Position numbers and translations under genes: made by a program. This document shows positions 8,794 to 19,658 of a DNA stretch of 64,000 bases, one piece after another. Source of the stretch: Vagococcus salmoninarum (GTDB taxonomy: Bacteria > Bacillota > Bacilli > Lactobacillales > Vagococcaceae); NCBI RefSeq assembly GCF_003987495.1, contig NZ_NGJU01000010.1, forward strand, positions 1 to 64,000, given 5' to 3'. The notes under the pieces were generated by a model. That model was not told where the DNA came from. It saw only the letters and a list, made by a program, of their open reading frames with translations, and searched no databases. Every line of letters begins with the position of its first letter. The stretch's first letter is position 1.

Positions 8794-9708
8794 ATGTATA
8801 AAACAAGTTCTCAACTTAAAGCGGAAGCAAAAGAAGCTTTAAAAGGGCGTTGGAAAGACGCCGTATTTTTAAATATCGTGCCATCAGTGTTGAATATCTT
8901 AGCCGTGTGGGGTGTCTTACTAGTTTTAGGGATTAGTTTAGTCGCGGCAGTTGTCTTTTTTGAAAATTTTGAATCGAGTAGTCAAACAATGAGTCAAACC
9001 GAACAATTCGAAGATCTTTTTGAAGACGGGGATACAATTTGGGATGATGAAGATAATTGGGAAGACCAGAATGAATTTTCAGTAAATAATGAATTTTCAT
9101 CATCAGATTTTTTTGATGGGGTGGCTTCAGGTAGTACCTCAGTTAATTTCGTTCTCAGAACGGGCTTTAGCGTTATTTTAAGTTTCTTAACAATTGGAAT
9201 TTCTTTTACGTTCTTAGAAGTTTTGAGAAACCCAAGACGTCAAATTAACCCAAGTAATGACCAATTCAGAATGTTTAATGGTCGGGATTTTGTGCCATTA
9301 GTTTTAATTCAATTGTTAAGTTCATTCTTTATCTACTTATGGTCGTTACTCTTTGTGATACCAGGAATTGTTAAAGGTTATGCTTATTCACAGTCATTCT
9401 TTATTTATAAGGATTTATCAGAGCATACCGATACTCAAGGTTTATCAGCAAACAACTATATTACTGAAAGTAAATTAATGATGCAAGGTCATAAAGGCCG
9501 TTTATTCTACATTGATTTGAGTTTTATCGGCTGGACACTCTTGTCATGGGCGACTTTAGGTTTAGGTTATTTATTCTTAAATCCTTATCGCAATTTAACA
9601 AAAGCAGCATTTTACCGTGATCTCTCAAAAGATCGTTACACTAAGTCAGGTGAATCAGCAGAAAATCCTGAAATCGTGACAGAAGCCGATGAGTGGACTA
9701 GCTTTTAG
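8794..9708 (+). CDS. DUF975 family membrane protein
   Basis: The 304-residue product starts with the DUF975 signature SSQLKAEAKEALKGRWKDAV and has about six hydrophobic segments, ending in a loop and tail of about 25 charged residues. The family's function is not established. An unusual insert of about 50 residues after the first helix (about 58-110) is very acidic and Ser-rich, with runs such as EDLFEDGDTIWDDEDNWED, and probably lies outside the membrane. An upstream in-frame ATG at 8737 is ignored because TGGAGGAG precedes the ATG at 8794. Monocistronic. Confidence 0.85.
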   Translation: MYKTSSQLKAEAKEALKGRWKDAVFLNIVPSVLNILAVWGVLLVLGISLVAAVVFFENFESSSQTMSQTEQFEDLFEDGDTIWDDEDNWEDQNEFSVNNEFSSSDFFDGVASGSTSVNFVLRTGFSVILSFLTIGISFTFLEVLRNPRRQINPSNDQFRMFNGRDFVPLVLIQLLSSFFIYLWSLLFVIPGIVKGYAYSQSFFIYKDLSEHTDTQGLSANNYITESKLMMQGHKGRLFYIDLSFIGWTLLSWATLGLGYLFLNPYRNLTKAAFYRDLSKDRYTKSGESAENPEIVTEADEWTSF

Positions 9709-9954
9709 ATGAAGGTTTTCTCATCTGATTTTTAGAGGCGGCACATAAGATAAACAGCGGTTTTTTATTTCTAAGACGTATGATACTTATATGCCAGTTA
9801 TCCCGAATTGGTTTTCATACTTACTCTTTTAAAGAGTAACAACAACCTTCATTTCCACCGTATGTCATTACGGTGGTTTTTTTTCTGTTTATTAAAATGA
9901 TATTTTTTACTAAAATATGTTATAGTATAAGGGAGAGTAAAAGGAGGAAGTTAG
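9709..9954 (+). other. Intergenic region with terminators and XRE promoter
   Basis: A weak terminator for the DUF975 gene (AGATGA/TCATCT then T run) lies at 9707-9740. A second, strong one is at 9855-9884. The roughly 110 bases between them hold no gene I can support, but include the palindrome TTACTCTTTTAAAGAGTAA at about 9821-9839. A small untranslated RNA ending at the second terminator is possible. The XRE promoter follows: an extended -10, TG at 9918-9919 with TATAGT at 9921-9926. Confidence 0.4.
9855..9884 (+). terminator. Strong hairpin terminator
   Basis: CCACCGTA and TACGGTGG pair around a 6-base loop and are followed by eight T. Confidence 0.85.
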
Positions 9955-10491
9955 ATGAATTTGATGGATATTTTGTTAAAAAAACGACAGCTAACCCGCT
10001 ACGATGTAGCAAAACAGTCTGGTATTTCACAACAAACCTTATATAGTGCCAACAAAAAAGCTGCTGAATCTTATTCTGGTAAAGTCTTAATCGCTTTAAG
10101 TCAAGTTATGACGGAAAGTCCAGGCGAAGTTCTCGATGAATTAATTGCGATTGAAAAAAGCCGAGAAATCTATCGAGCAGTTAATTTTCAGGAATTAAAA
10201 ATAGCCATGGAATCAAAAACCCCCAGATTTATTGCTACAGGGGAAGTCTATCAAGCAATCTTGGCTATTTCTAAAACCCAGTTGTCTGAAACCGAACGCT
10301 TAGGTTTTGACTTAGGGAGTAACGGAACTGGTCGGATTTTTGAAAACTTACTAAACAAATTTTGGGATTTTCAAGACAAAAGCCTTACTGCCGAAACTGC
10401 AAAAATCAAACGCCAATTAATTGCTACTTATGACTTTAAAAGGCTGTCTCAGAATGAAATTGAAGTTAGTTTGAAAAGTTTAACCTATTAA
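9955..10491 (+). CDS. XRE-type helix-turn-helix protein
   Basis: A 178-residue cytoplasmic protein. Residues 5-60 resemble a Cro/CI-type HTH: LLKKRQLTRYDVAKQSGISQQTLYSANKKA, with the recognition helix around QQTLYSAN. The remaining 110 residues match no domain I know and contain no membrane segment. A full AAAGGAGG site precedes the ATG. It has its own extended -10 promoter and stands alone, so its target is unknown. It could regulate itself or the neighbouring stress gene uspA (inference). Confidence 0.75.
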   Translation: MNLMDILLKKRQLTRYDVAKQSGISQQTLYSANKKAAESYSGKVLIALSQVMTESPGEVLDELIAIEKSREIYRAVNFQELKIAMESKTPRFIATGEVYQAILAISKTQLSETERLGFDLGSNGTGRIFENLLNKFWDFQDKSLTAETAKIKRQLIATYDFKRLSQNEIEVSLKSLTY

Positions 10492-10526
10492 AATAAGCAG
10501 ATTAGCTCTTAGCTAATCTGCTTATT
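10492..10526. terminator. Bidirectional terminator, 16-bp perfect stem
   Basis: 10492-10507 pairs perfectly with 10511-10526 around a 3-base loop between two convergent genes. Confidence 0.9.
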
Positions 10527-10528
10527 AG

Positions 10529-10969
10529 TTATTTATTCCGAATGACGAGAACATTACCTTTAGCGTGGTTAACGACATAATTAGTTGTTGAACCAATCCA
10601 AAGTTTATCTAAGCCCGTTTTACCAGTAGCACCAATCACGATTAAATCGATGTCGTACTTTTCTGGCACTTTATTAGTAATAATATCGCGAGGTTGTCCT
10701 TGCTTAACTAAAGGAACAGCTTGAGCGACCCCTTTTTCTTTGGCTAGGTCTGCTAGTTTAAGCATGTCTTCTTTAGCTTCTTCTAATTGTTCTTCTAGAA
10801 CCCCTTCAATAATATAGGGGGCAAATGGATCTAAGCGGGTATCGACAACTCGTAAAATATACAACGTAGCCTCATTTCTCTTGGCGATTTCCACCGCTTC
10901 TTGAAAGGCTAAAAGGGCATTTTCTGAGCCGTCATTGGCAACTAAGATGTGTTGGTAATTTGCTAACAT
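10529..10969 (-). CDS. Universal stress protein, UspA family
   Basis: A 146-residue cytoplasmic protein with the UspA fold: HILVANDGSENAL at the N-terminus and the ATP-binding signature GATGKTGLDKLWIGSTTNYV near the C-terminus, matching G-2x-G-9x-G-S/T. It should be an ATP-binding UspA of the type found in many Firmicutes. A TTG codon at 10978 is in frame but abuts the GGAGG ribosome site, so the ATG at 10969, nine bases after it, is preferred. It is monocistronic with an extended -10 promoter. Confidence 0.93.
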   Translation of the reverse strand: MLANYQHILVANDGSENALLAFQEAVEIAKRNEATLYILRVVDTRLDPFAPYIIEGVLEEQLEEAKEDMLKLADLAKEKGVAQAVPLVKQGQPRDIITNKVPEKYDIDLIVIGATGKTGLDKLWIGSTTNYVVNHAKGNVLVIRNK

Positions 10970-11003
10970 TTTCAACAACCTCCTTCAACTAGTTCTTGCC
11001 TTT

Positions 11004-11012
11004 ATTATAACA
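11004..11012 (-). promoter_or_regulatory. Extended -10 promoter of uspA-like gene
   Basis: On the minus strand TG-T-TATAAT lies about 35 bases before the start codon. A weak -35 (TGTAAA at 11034-11029) precedes it. Confidence 0.6.
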
Positions 11013-11043
11013 CAGGGATGTGAAAAGGTTTACATTTAACTTC

Positions 11044-11077
11044 TAAAAAAGAGCTGATTATCGAATCAGCTCTTTTT
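11044..11077 (-). terminator. Terminator after the GH1 gene
   Basis: AAAAAGAGCTGATT and AATCAGCTCTTTTT pair around ATCG, 12 bases downstream of the GH1 stop codon on the minus strand. Confidence 0.88.
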
Positions 11078-11088
11078 GGATATAATTA

Positions 11089-12590
<1,502 letters not shown>

Positions 12591-12628
12591 TAAAATACGG
12601 GTGTAAAATAAGGACAATCAGCTTTTAT

Positions 12629-12653
12629 GACTTGTTTTTTTCAAAAAAACAAG
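12629..12653. repeat. A/T-rich palindrome in the GH1-dinG divergent region
   Basis: ACTTGTTTTTTTC and the complementary AAAAAAACAAGT form a nearly perfect 11-12 bp inverted repeat between two divergent genes. No stable role can be assigned. Confidence 0.3.
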
Positions 12654-12775
12654 TTCTTTTAAAAGAAAGCAAAGGTTAAAAAGTAAATTATTTCAGAATA
12701 AGATGAAATCTAAGGTGAAAATAGGTATAATTTGATTTGTGACGTGTTTATCGTAATAGAAAAGAGGGAAAACTA

Positions 12776-15565
12776 GTGAATACTAAGGATATTTATGCAG
12801 TTGTTGATATTGAAACAACTGGCACTAATCCCAAAGAAGATCGGATCATTCAATTTGGTTGTGTCTTTATTAAAGAGGGGCAGATTATTTCAAGTTTTGC
12901 CCAAGACATTAATCCTAAAATAAAAATCTCTAAACAAATAGAAAATTTAACGGGCATTAGCAATCAGCAAGTGGCTCAAGCCCCTTATTTAGAAGATGTG
13001 GCAAGTAAAATTAGTCAAATGCTAGAAAATTGTATTTTTGTGGCACACAATATTTACTTCGACTACCAATTTTTAAGTAAAGAACTGGTTCGTTGTGGTG
13101 AACAGCCCTTAACTAATCCTGGGATTGATACTGTTGAATTAGCGCAAATCTTTTTACCAACATCAGCGAGTTTCCGCTTAGGTGACTTAGCGGAGCAGTA
13201 CGGTATTAGTCACGATCGGCCTCATCAAGCAGACAGTGATGCCGAAGTGACTGGGGAAATATTGTTGTTAATTACGGAAAAAATGAAAGACTTGCCATTA
13301 GTGACAATGGAAAAAATTATCCCTTTAGCGGATCAGTGTGGCATGGAAACCGGAGAATATATTAAAGGCATTGCAGCTGAACAGCGGGAAACTAACAAGT
13401 CGTTAGCCTCAGGAATCCAAATTATTAAAGGCTTAGCCATTCGCAAAAAAATAGTTCAGTCATTTGATTATTATGGCTTAGCCAATCAAACCTTTCCTAA
13501 AAATAAAGGGAGTAAAGAAAAACTTTACGGCCAACACTTTGATTACCGTCAAAATCAAAGTAAGATGATGAACATGGTCTATGATTTTTTTAACCCGACA
13601 GAGAACACGGCTAATCAGTCTTTGGAGCATAAAAATTTAGCCATTGAAGCATCAACTGGTAGTGGCAAAACCTTTGGTTATTTGTTGCCACTTAGTTATT
13701 TAGCAACACCAGAACAGCCAGTTGTGATTAGCACAGTCTCTTTATTGCTAGAAAGTCAGCTTGTAGAAAAAGATGTGGCCCAAGTTAATCAAATTAGACC
13801 AGGGAGTTTAGTGGCGACTTTAGTTAAAAGTCACCAGCATTTTATTGATTTAGACCGTTTTGAAGCGACTTTACAAGAACCAACGAAACAGAAACAGTAC
13901 GCCTTGTATCAAATGGGAGTCTTAGTTTGGTTAACCGAAACCGAAACTGGAGATTTAGATGAACTTAATTTAACGACGTTGAATCACCTTTTCTTTAAGC
14001 AGATTAAACATAAAGGGGAGGCCTTTTTATCGAAAGTCTCAGCCTTTTACGAAGTCGACTTTTGGCGCCATTTACAAAAGAAAATGGCTCAGTCAAATGT
14101 GATTGTGATCAATCACGCCTTTTTATGTCAAGAGAACTACCGGGAAAAACCGTTACTGCCGAAAAGTCATTATTTAATCATTGATGAAGCCCATCATTTA
14201 TCAGAAATTGCCCAACGCTCAGGTTTTATGCAGTTGAATGATTATCAAGTGACTAAGCAATTAAATCAAATGTTGAATGAAGACGGTCGCTCGGAAAAAT
14301 TAAAAGAGTTGCAACAACAGCCTGAATGGCAAAAGACTATTCGTTCTTTGGAACTAATTATTGACGAGAGTGTGACGACTTTAGCAGAACTGAAGCAAGA
14401 CATCGTGGAAGGGCTCCTGATTGATCATAACTATCAGTACGAAGAAGAAGTCTTAATTTCTAACGAATTACTTGCGAATATGCCAGTTTACACCCGAAAA
14501 GACTTGGAACAATTTAGTTTATTATTAAAAGAAGGTGTGGAACTTTATGAGTTGCTCCAAGGCCAATTTTTAAAGGAGTTAGATAAGTGGACGCCTTCAG
14601 AACAATTAGTCTTATCGGAATGGTTAGAAGATGTTGGGCAACTGGGAGAAATCAAACGTTTTGTTAACTTATTTAGTAATGGCACCGCCAGTAATGTCGT
14701 TAAATGGTGCCGCTTAAGTGAGAAAAACCAACAAATCACAGCTTATTACAGTGATTTCACCGCTTCGATTGCCGAAGAAAGTGTCTGGTATCACCGTTTT
14801 TCTAAAATTTTATATACAGGCGGCACGATCAGAATTGGAAAAGATACGCAATATTTGGCCCGTAATTTAGGGATTGATTACATTCCCTTTAAGTCGTTAC
14901 CAAGTACGTATGATTATAGTCAACAAGCCCGTCTGTATGTTCCTACTGAAACTTCAGGATTTAAAGAGCTTAACTCTAGCCAGTTCGTTGATTTTATTAG
15001 TCAAACAGTCCAAAAATTAGCTCGCCAAGAACATAAATCGATTTTGGTTTTATTCAGTTCCCATGAGATGTTGCAAAAAGTCTACCAAAAAATCCATTAT
15101 CAGTTATTGTTAGAAGGAATTGAAGTTCTCGGGCAAGGGATATCTGGCTCTCGGGAAAAAATTATGAAACGCTTTGTTAATTCAAATCACAATATTTTAT
15201 TAGGAACAGACTCATTTTGGGAAGGTGTTGATATTCCCGGTCAAGCCCTAGAAATTATTATTGTGGCTCGCTTGCCATTCGAATCACCGGAACGGCCCTT
15301 TGTGAAAGAGAAGTATCAATTTCTGAAAGACAATGGCATTGATTCCTTTAGTAAGTATGCACTGCCGAAAGCGTCTTTACGTTTGCGTCAAGGCTTAGGT
15401 CGTTTAATTCGTTCAGAAGAAGATAAAGGGGTATTGATTGTTCTTGATCGGCGCTTAGTGAAAGCGAAGTATGGTCAAAGAATGATTAAAGCTTTACCGG
15501 CTGATTTGCCTTTGTTGGAATTAAGTTTGACAGAAACCTTAGCAGATATTCAAGAATTTCTTTAA
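12776..15565 (+). CDS. dinG: DinG-type helicase/exonuclease fusion
   Basis: A 929-residue protein joining an N-terminal DEDDh 3'-5' exonuclease to an XPD/DinG superfamily-2 helicase-like domain, the normal Firmicute DinG architecture. The exonuclease has Asp11 and Glu13 in VVDIETTG, then HNIYFDYQFL and HQADSDAE. The helicase part has Walker A GSGKT at 295-299, DEAH at 470-473 and motif VI QGLGRLIRSEEDKG near the C-terminus. The FeS-cluster cysteine pattern of E. coli DinG is not evident, as usual for this group. The start is GTG at 12776 after AAGAGGG. It begins the conserved dinG-ypmB-aspB-asnS set. Confidence 0.94.
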   Translation: MNTKDIYAVVDIETTGTNPKEDRIIQFGCVFIKEGQIISSFAQDINPKIKISKQIENLTGISNQQVAQAPYLEDVASKISQMLENCIFVAHNIYFDYQFLSKELVRCGEQPLTNPGIDTVELAQIFLPTSASFRLGDLAEQYGISHDRPHQADSDAEVTGEILLLITEKMKDLPLVTMEKIIPLADQCGMETGEYIKGIAAEQRETNKSLASGIQIIKGLAIRKKIVQSFDYYGLANQTFPKNKGSKEKLYGQHFDYRQNQSKMMNMVYDFFNPTENTANQSLEHKNLAIEASTGSGKTFGYLLPLSYLATPEQPVVISTVSLLLESQLVEKDVAQVNQIRPGSLVATLVKSHQHFIDLDRFEATLQEPTKQKQYALYQMGVLVWLTETETGDLDELNLTTLNHLFFKQIKHKGEAFLSKVSAFYEVDFWRHLQKKMAQSNVIVINHAFLCQENYREKPLLPKSHYLIIDEAHHLSEIAQRSGFMQLNDYQVTKQLNQMLNEDGRSEKLKELQQQPEWQKTIRSLELIIDESVTTLAELKQDIVEGLLIDHNYQYEEEVLISNELLANMPVYTRKDLEQFSLLLKEGVELYELLQGQFLKELDKWTPSEQLVLSEWLEDVGQLGEIKRFVNLFSNGTASNVVKWCRLSEKNQQITAYYSDFTASIAEESVWYHRFSKILYTGGTIRIGKDTQYLARNLGIDYIPFKSLPSTYDYSQQARLYVPTETSGFKELNSSQFVDFISQTVQKLARQEHKSILVLFSSHEMLQKVYQKIHYQLLLEGIEVLGQGISGSREKIMKRFVNSNHNILLGTDSFWEGVDIPGQALEIIIVARLPFESPERPFVKEKYQFLKDNGIDSFSKYALPKASLRLRQGLGRLIRSEEDKGVLIVLDRRLVKAKYGQRMIKALPADLPLLELSLTETLADIQEFL

Positions 15566-15600
15566 TTTCTAGCGTTCTAATCACAAGTTTGAAAAAATTC

Positions 15601-15609
15601 TGTTATAAT
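15601..15609 (+). promoter_or_regulatory. Extended -10 promoter before ypmB-like gene
   Basis: TG-T-TATAAT lies 33 bases before the TTG start. Confidence 0.6.
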
Positions 15610-15641
15610 TAACAACAAGAATATTTATGAGGAGTTTTCAT

Positions 15642-16118
15642 TTGAAAAATAAAGTATTAGCGTCTTTAAGTTTAGTGTTAGCGATTTTTATCTTTTGTTC
15701 AATCTTTTTTTTAGTGCGAGCTAATCGACCGATGTACCGGGCCAAAAAAGAAGCCATTGGGATTGCTGAGGAACTAACGGATTTAAAGAAAGTCGATAAG
15801 TTCTACTGGTATACCCGTGAAAAAACTTATTTTACACTGATGGGAACGACGGCTAAAGAAGAGCAAATAATTGTAATCGTACCTCAAGATGGCGAAAAAG
15901 TGACTGTTTTAGATCAAAAGAGCGGTCTAAGTGAAAATGACGTCTTAACGAAAATTATTGAAGCGGAAAACCCTAATAAAATTGTTAAGATTAATTTAGG
16001 GATGATTGACGACCTACCAACGTGGGAAGTTGTTGCCCAAAATGAAAACAATGGCATGGATTATTACTTAGTAGATTTTGAATCGGGTAAAGTCATCGAT
16101 ATCATTAAAAATGTTTAA
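15642..16118 (+). CDS. ypmB: YpmB-like protein (DUF5590), membrane anchored
   Basis: A 158-residue protein with one N-terminal membrane helix (about residues 6-26) and an extracytoplasmic remainder of the YpmB/DUF5590 type. Its biochemical role is unknown. It is always found between dinG and aspB in Bacillales and Lactobacillales, as here. The reading frame opens with an ATG at 15627, but that codon is part of the GAGGAG ribosome site; the TTG at 15642, eight bases after it, is the likely start. aspB follows after 25 bases and is probably cotranscribed. Confidence 0.85.
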   Translation: MKNKVLASLSLVLAIFIFCSIFFLVRANRPMYRAKKEAIGIAEELTDLKKVDKFYWYTREKTYFTLMGTTAKEEQIIVIVPQDGEKVTVLDQKSGLSENDVLTKIIEAENPNKIVKINLGMIDDLPTWEVVAQNENNGMDYYLVDFESGKVIDIIKNV

Positions 16119-16143
16119 TATAACCTAAGAAATGAGGGATAGT

Positions 16144-17331
16144 ATGGTATTATCAACGAGAGCTCAGCAATTAGAACCATCAGTCACCTTAGCTGCTTCA
16201 GCGAAGGCGAAAGAATTAGCGGCAGCTGGCCATGACATTGTTAGTTTAACTTTAGGTGAACCAGATTTTATGACCCCATCACATATTCGGCAAGCAGCGA
16301 TTGCCTCCATCGATAATGGCAAAGCTAGTTTTTATACGCCGGCTGCGGGGATTCCAGAATTGCGCCGAGCAGTCATCGAACGAACGAAAAAAGATTATGG
16401 CATTGAGTATCAAATGAACCAAGTTGTTGTGACTGACGGTGCCAAATTTGGTCTTTATGCCTTATTTCAAGGGATTTTAAACAAAGGGGATGAAGTGATT
16501 ATTCCAGTCCCTTATTGGGTGAGTTACGGGGAACAAGTCAAGCTTGCTGAAGGTCAGCCGATCTTCGTGGAAACAGCTCAAAGCAATGATTTTAAAATTA
16601 CAGTGGAACAATTAGAAGCCGCCTTGACACCGAAAACGAAAGCCTTTATTTTAAATACCCCTTCTAATCCAACTGGTTCGATTTATTCTCGCTCAGAGCT
16701 CTTAGCCATTGGCGAATGGGCTGTTGCGAAAAATATTTTGATTATTGCAGATGATATTTACGGTAAACTAGTCTATAATGGTAATGTCTTTACCCCGATT
16801 GCTAGTTTATCACCAGCCATTGAAAAGCAAACAATCGTCGTGAATGGGGTGTCGAAAAGTTATTCGATGACCGGTTGGCGCATTGGCTACGTCTTAGGTG
16901 ATGCTGAAATCATTGGAGCGATTATTGATATTGCTTCCCAAGCCACAAGTAACTGTTCAGCTGTTAGCCAGTATGCGGCTTTAGAAGCCTTAAATGGCAA
17001 CCAAAGTTCAGTGGAAACGATGCGTCAAGCGTTTGAAGAACGCTTAAATAAAATTTACCCGCAAATGGTAGCATTACCAGGCTTTAAGTTAACAAAACCC
17101 CAAGGGGCTTTTTACTTGTTTCCAAATGTTAAAGAAACAATGGACCTTTGTGGCTATTCAGACATTAACGCCTTCGTTGAAGGCTTGTTGATGGAAGCCG
17201 GCGTAGCAGTTGTCACCGGCGCTGGCTTTGGAGCACCAGAAAACTTGCGTATTAGTTACGCAACTGATTTAGAGACATTAGAAGAGGCTGTCAGACGGAT
17301 GGCCGCTTTTATTGATAAAAAACAACAATAA
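16144..17331 (+). CDS. aspB: Aspartate aminotransferase (class I, PLP)
   Basis: Transfers the amino group between aspartate and 2-oxoglutarate. The 395-residue protein has the PLP lysine Lys238 in the SKSYSMTGWRIGY motif, NTPSNPTGS, and ADDIYGKLVY with the PLP-ring aspartate. The C-terminal arginine is in LRISYA. The ATG at 16144 follows GAGGGA; an earlier ATG at 16132 is part of that site. It sits upstream of asnS, linking aspartate supply and asparaginyl-tRNA formation. Confidence 0.94.
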   Translation: MVLSTRAQQLEPSVTLAASAKAKELAAAGHDIVSLTLGEPDFMTPSHIRQAAIASIDNGKASFYTPAAGIPELRRAVIERTKKDYGIEYQMNQVVVTDGAKFGLYALFQGILNKGDEVIIPVPYWVSYGEQVKLAEGQPIFVETAQSNDFKITVEQLEAALTPKTKAFILNTPSNPTGSIYSRSELLAIGEWAVAKNILIIADDIYGKLVYNGNVFTPIASLSPAIEKQTIVVNGVSKSYSMTGWRIGYVLGDAEIIGAIIDIASQATSNCSAVSQYAALEALNGNQSSVETMRQAFEERLNKIYPQMVALPGFKLTKPQGAFYLFPNVKETMDLCGYSDINAFVEGLLMEAGVAVVTGAGFGAPENLRISYATDLETLEEAVRRMAAFIDKKQQ

Positions 17332-17375
17332 TATCTTTTGTAGATAAGTTGAAATGATAGAATGGAGAGACATCA

Positions 17376-18674
17376 ATGGAAAGAATTAGAATCATTGATT
17401 CAAAAGATCATGTAGGAGAAACAGTTCAAATTGGAGGCTGGATCGCTAATAAACGCTCAAGTGGAAAAATTGCCTTCTTACAATTAAGAGATGGCTCAGC
17501 CTATTTCCAAGGTGTCGTAGTTAAGGCGGAAGTTGCTGAAGAAATCTTTGAAACAGCTAAATCATTAAACCAAGAAACCTCAGTTATTATTACTGGCGAA
17601 ATCCGTGAGGACACACGCTCAAAATTCGGTTATGAAATTGGCGTTTCCGGGATTGAAGTCGTTGGTGAAAGTCATGAGTACCCAATTACACCAAAAGAGC
17701 ACGGCACTGATTTCTTAATGGATCACCGTCACTTATGGTTACGTTCAAGCAAACAACATGCGATTATGCAAATCCGTAACGAATTAATTCGCGCAACTTA
17801 CGAGTTTTTCAATACTCGTGGCTTTATTAAAATTGACCCACCAATCTTAACTAGTAGTGCGCCAGAAGGTACCACTGAATTGTTCAGTACGGACTATTTT
17901 GGTCAAGAAGCCTATTTATCACAAACAGGTCAATTATACTTAGAAGCAGCAGCAATGGCTTTTGGAAAAGTATTCTCATTCGGCCCAACATTTAGAGCTG
18001 AAAAATCAAAAACCCGCCGTCATTTAACAGAATTTTGGATGATGGAACCAGAGATGGCTTTCGTTGAACATGATGAAAGTTTAGAAATTCAAGAACAATA
18101 CGTGGCCTTTATGGTCCAAGCTTGTTTAGATAACTGTGATTACGCTTTAGACGTTTTAGGACGTGACAAAGAGCTATTAAAATCTTACACTGAGTTGCCA
18201 TTCCCACGTATTTCCTACGATGATGCGGTGACTTTATTACAAGAGAACGGCTTTGACGATGTTAAATGGGGAGATGACTTTGGATCACCACATGAAACCT
18301 TTATTGCGAATAACTTTAATAAACCAGTTTTCATTTTAAACTATCCAAAATCAATGAGCCCATTTTACATGAAGCCTCATCCAGATCGTGATGATGTTGT
18401 GATTCGTGCCGATTTAATCGCCCCTGAAGGTTACGGCGAAATTATCGGTGGTAGTGAACGTGCTGTTGGTTACGACTACGTCCTTGATCAAATCGAGAAA
18501 GACGGTCTAAATGAAGCAGATTACGCTTGGTATTTAGATTTACAAAAATACGGAGCAGTTCCTCACTCTGGTTTTGGTTTAGGTCTAGAACGCACAGTGA
18601 CATGGATTTCTGGCACAGAACATGTCCGTGAAGCTAGTCCATTCCCACGTTTATTACACAGAATTTACCCATAA
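17376..18674 (+). CDS. asnS: Asparaginyl-tRNA synthetase
   Basis: A class IIb synthetase charging tRNA-Asn in the cytoplasm. The 432 residues comprise an N-terminal OB-fold anticodon-binding domain (about 1-105) and a class II catalytic core with motif 2 ([21 protein letters not shown]) and motif 3 ([15 protein letters not shown]). Start at 17376 after AATGGAGAG. A strong terminator follows. No T-box leader is visible in the 44-base gap after aspB. Confidence 0.96.
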   Translation: MERIRIIDSKDHVGETVQIGGWIANKRSSGKIAFLQLRDGSAYFQGVVVKAEVAEEIFETAKSLNQETSVIITGEIREDTRSKFGYEIGVSGIEVVGESHEYPITPKEHGTDFLMDHRHLWLRSSKQHAIMQIRNELIRATYEFFNTRGFIKIDPPILTSSAPEGTTELFSTDYFGQEAYLSQTGQLYLEAAAMAFGKVFSFGPTFRAEKSKTRRHLTEFWMMEPEMAFVEHDESLEIQEQYVAFMVQACLDNCDYALDVLGRDKELLKSYTELPFPRISYDDAVTLLQENGFDDVKWGDDFGSPHETFIANNFNKPVFILNYPKSMSPFYMKPHPDRDDVVIRADLIAPEGYGEIIGGSERAVGYDYVLDQIEKDGLNEADYAWYLDLQKYGAVPHSGFGLGLERTVTWISGTEHVREASPFPRLLHRIYP

Positions 18675-18679
18675 AAATA

Positions 18680-18714
18680 AAAAAACCAACTTCTTTTAAA
18701 GAAGTTGGTTTTTT
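18680..18714. terminator. Bidirectional terminator after asnS
   Basis: AAAAAACCAACTTC and GAAGTTGGTTTTTT pair around TTTTAAA between convergent genes. Confidence 0.9.
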
Positions 18715-18717
18715 GTT

Positions 18718-19083
18718 TTAAAGACTAGTCACTGCAAAATAACGATTTTCATTGTCAGCGAAGTTAAAAACCAATTTGTCGCCTCGTTGGCTTAACTCAC
18801 TTACAAAATAGTCACTAGTAGCCATTTTGCCGTGGAGTCCGTGAATATCTTCGGTTGTCAGTAACAAAGAAGGAGGCGCTAAGCTAACTTCTGGCGAGAA
18901 TTTTTGAATAAAGTCACTGGCGAATAACTGTAAATTAAATCCTTGTCCTGTAGATAAAACAATCGACGGGTAGCCTTCAATTTCTAGTTCTTGGATTACT
19001 TCAAACTCTAAATAAGTTTGCCAAAAAGTGGCGGTGGCTTTAACGTTAGTCACGTAAAGCATGATGGTTATTTCTTTAATCAT
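18718..19083 (-). CDS. VOC (glyoxalase/bleomycin-resistance) fold protein
   Basis: A 121-residue protein with one vicinal-oxygen-chelate repeat: a beta-alpha-beta-beta-beta pattern with LYVTNVKATATFWQTYLEF at the start. Conserved metal ligands are not clear, so enzyme activity is uncertain. Such proteins are often misannotated as glyoxalases. AAGGAGC lies eight bases before the ATG. A 33-base A-rich gap then the terminator of the next minus-strand gene separate it from its upstream neighbour. Confidence 0.78.
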   Translation of the reverse strand: MIKEITIMLYVTNVKATATFWQTYLEFEVIQELEIEGYPSIVLSTGQGFNLQLFASDFIQKFSPEVSLAPPSLLLTTEDIHGLHGKMATSDYFVSELSQRGDKLVFNFADNENRYFAVTSL

Positions 19084-19162
19084 CAGTCAGCTCCTTAAGT
19101 TGATAACTTTAATTTAGCTAAAAAAAATAAAAAAGTAAACACTTTTGCTTAGATCATTATCA

Positions 19163-19192
19163 AAAAAGCCGCTGAGTAATCTCAGCAGCGGT
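19163..19192 (-). terminator. Terminator of the 95-residue membrane protein gene
   Basis: On the minus strand CCGCTGCTGAG/CTCAGCGG (one bulge) is followed by a run of T. Confidence 0.75.
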
Positions 19193-19198
19193 GACATA

Positions 19199-19486
19199 TT
19201 AGTAGATGTTATGACTTAATAAAGTAAAGAGGCCTAACAATAAATAAAAAACAAACGGCAACAAAATGATCAGTAAGGCGACCCCATTTAAGAGGCGATT
19301 ATTTTTTTTGATAATTTCAGAAGTTGAGAGCAGTAGCACCGTTGCGCTAAAGAGTAACTGAAACAAGCCGACTTGAGGGGCCATCAGTGACCAAGAACAA
19401 ATGAAAAGTCCGAGAGAACTAAAGGCGAAACTCAATGATGTCAAGGTTGTCAGCGAATAGTTTGATTTTTGAGTAGCTAGTAACAT
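19199..19486 (-). CDS. Small unrecognised membrane protein
   Basis: The 95-residue product is mostly hydrophobic with three likely helices (about 17-35, 38-57 and 69-90) and no recognisable motif. AAAGGATG precedes the ATG and a terminator follows, supporting a real monocistronic gene. Divergent from copY, but no functional link is visible. Confidence 0.6.
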   Translation of the reverse strand: MLLATQKSNYSLTTLTSLSFAFSSLGLFICSWSLMAPQVGLFQLLFSATVLLLSTSEIIKKNNRLLNGVALLIILLPFVFYLLLGLFTLLSHNIY

Positions 19487-19592
19487 ACTAACACATCCTT
19501 TAGATTTAATAATTTAAGTATACGATAAGGACAGTCAGAAAACTATCCGTCTTAAGACTTATTTCCTAATGACAAGGGGGAAGTCTTTAACG

Positions 19593-19621
19593 TTGACAGT
19601 TGTAATCGCAAGGTGTAAACT
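19593..19621 (+). promoter_or_regulatory. copYZ promoter with overlapping cop box
   Basis: TTGACA (19593-19598) and TAAACT (19616-19621) are 17 bases apart. GACAGTTGTA at 19595-19604 overlaps the -35 and differs by one base from the CopY operator TACANNTGTA, fitting copper-relieved repression. Confidence 0.65.
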
Positions 19622-19658
19622 TAAGTTGAATTCAAGTAGGACAGACAGGAGGGATCTA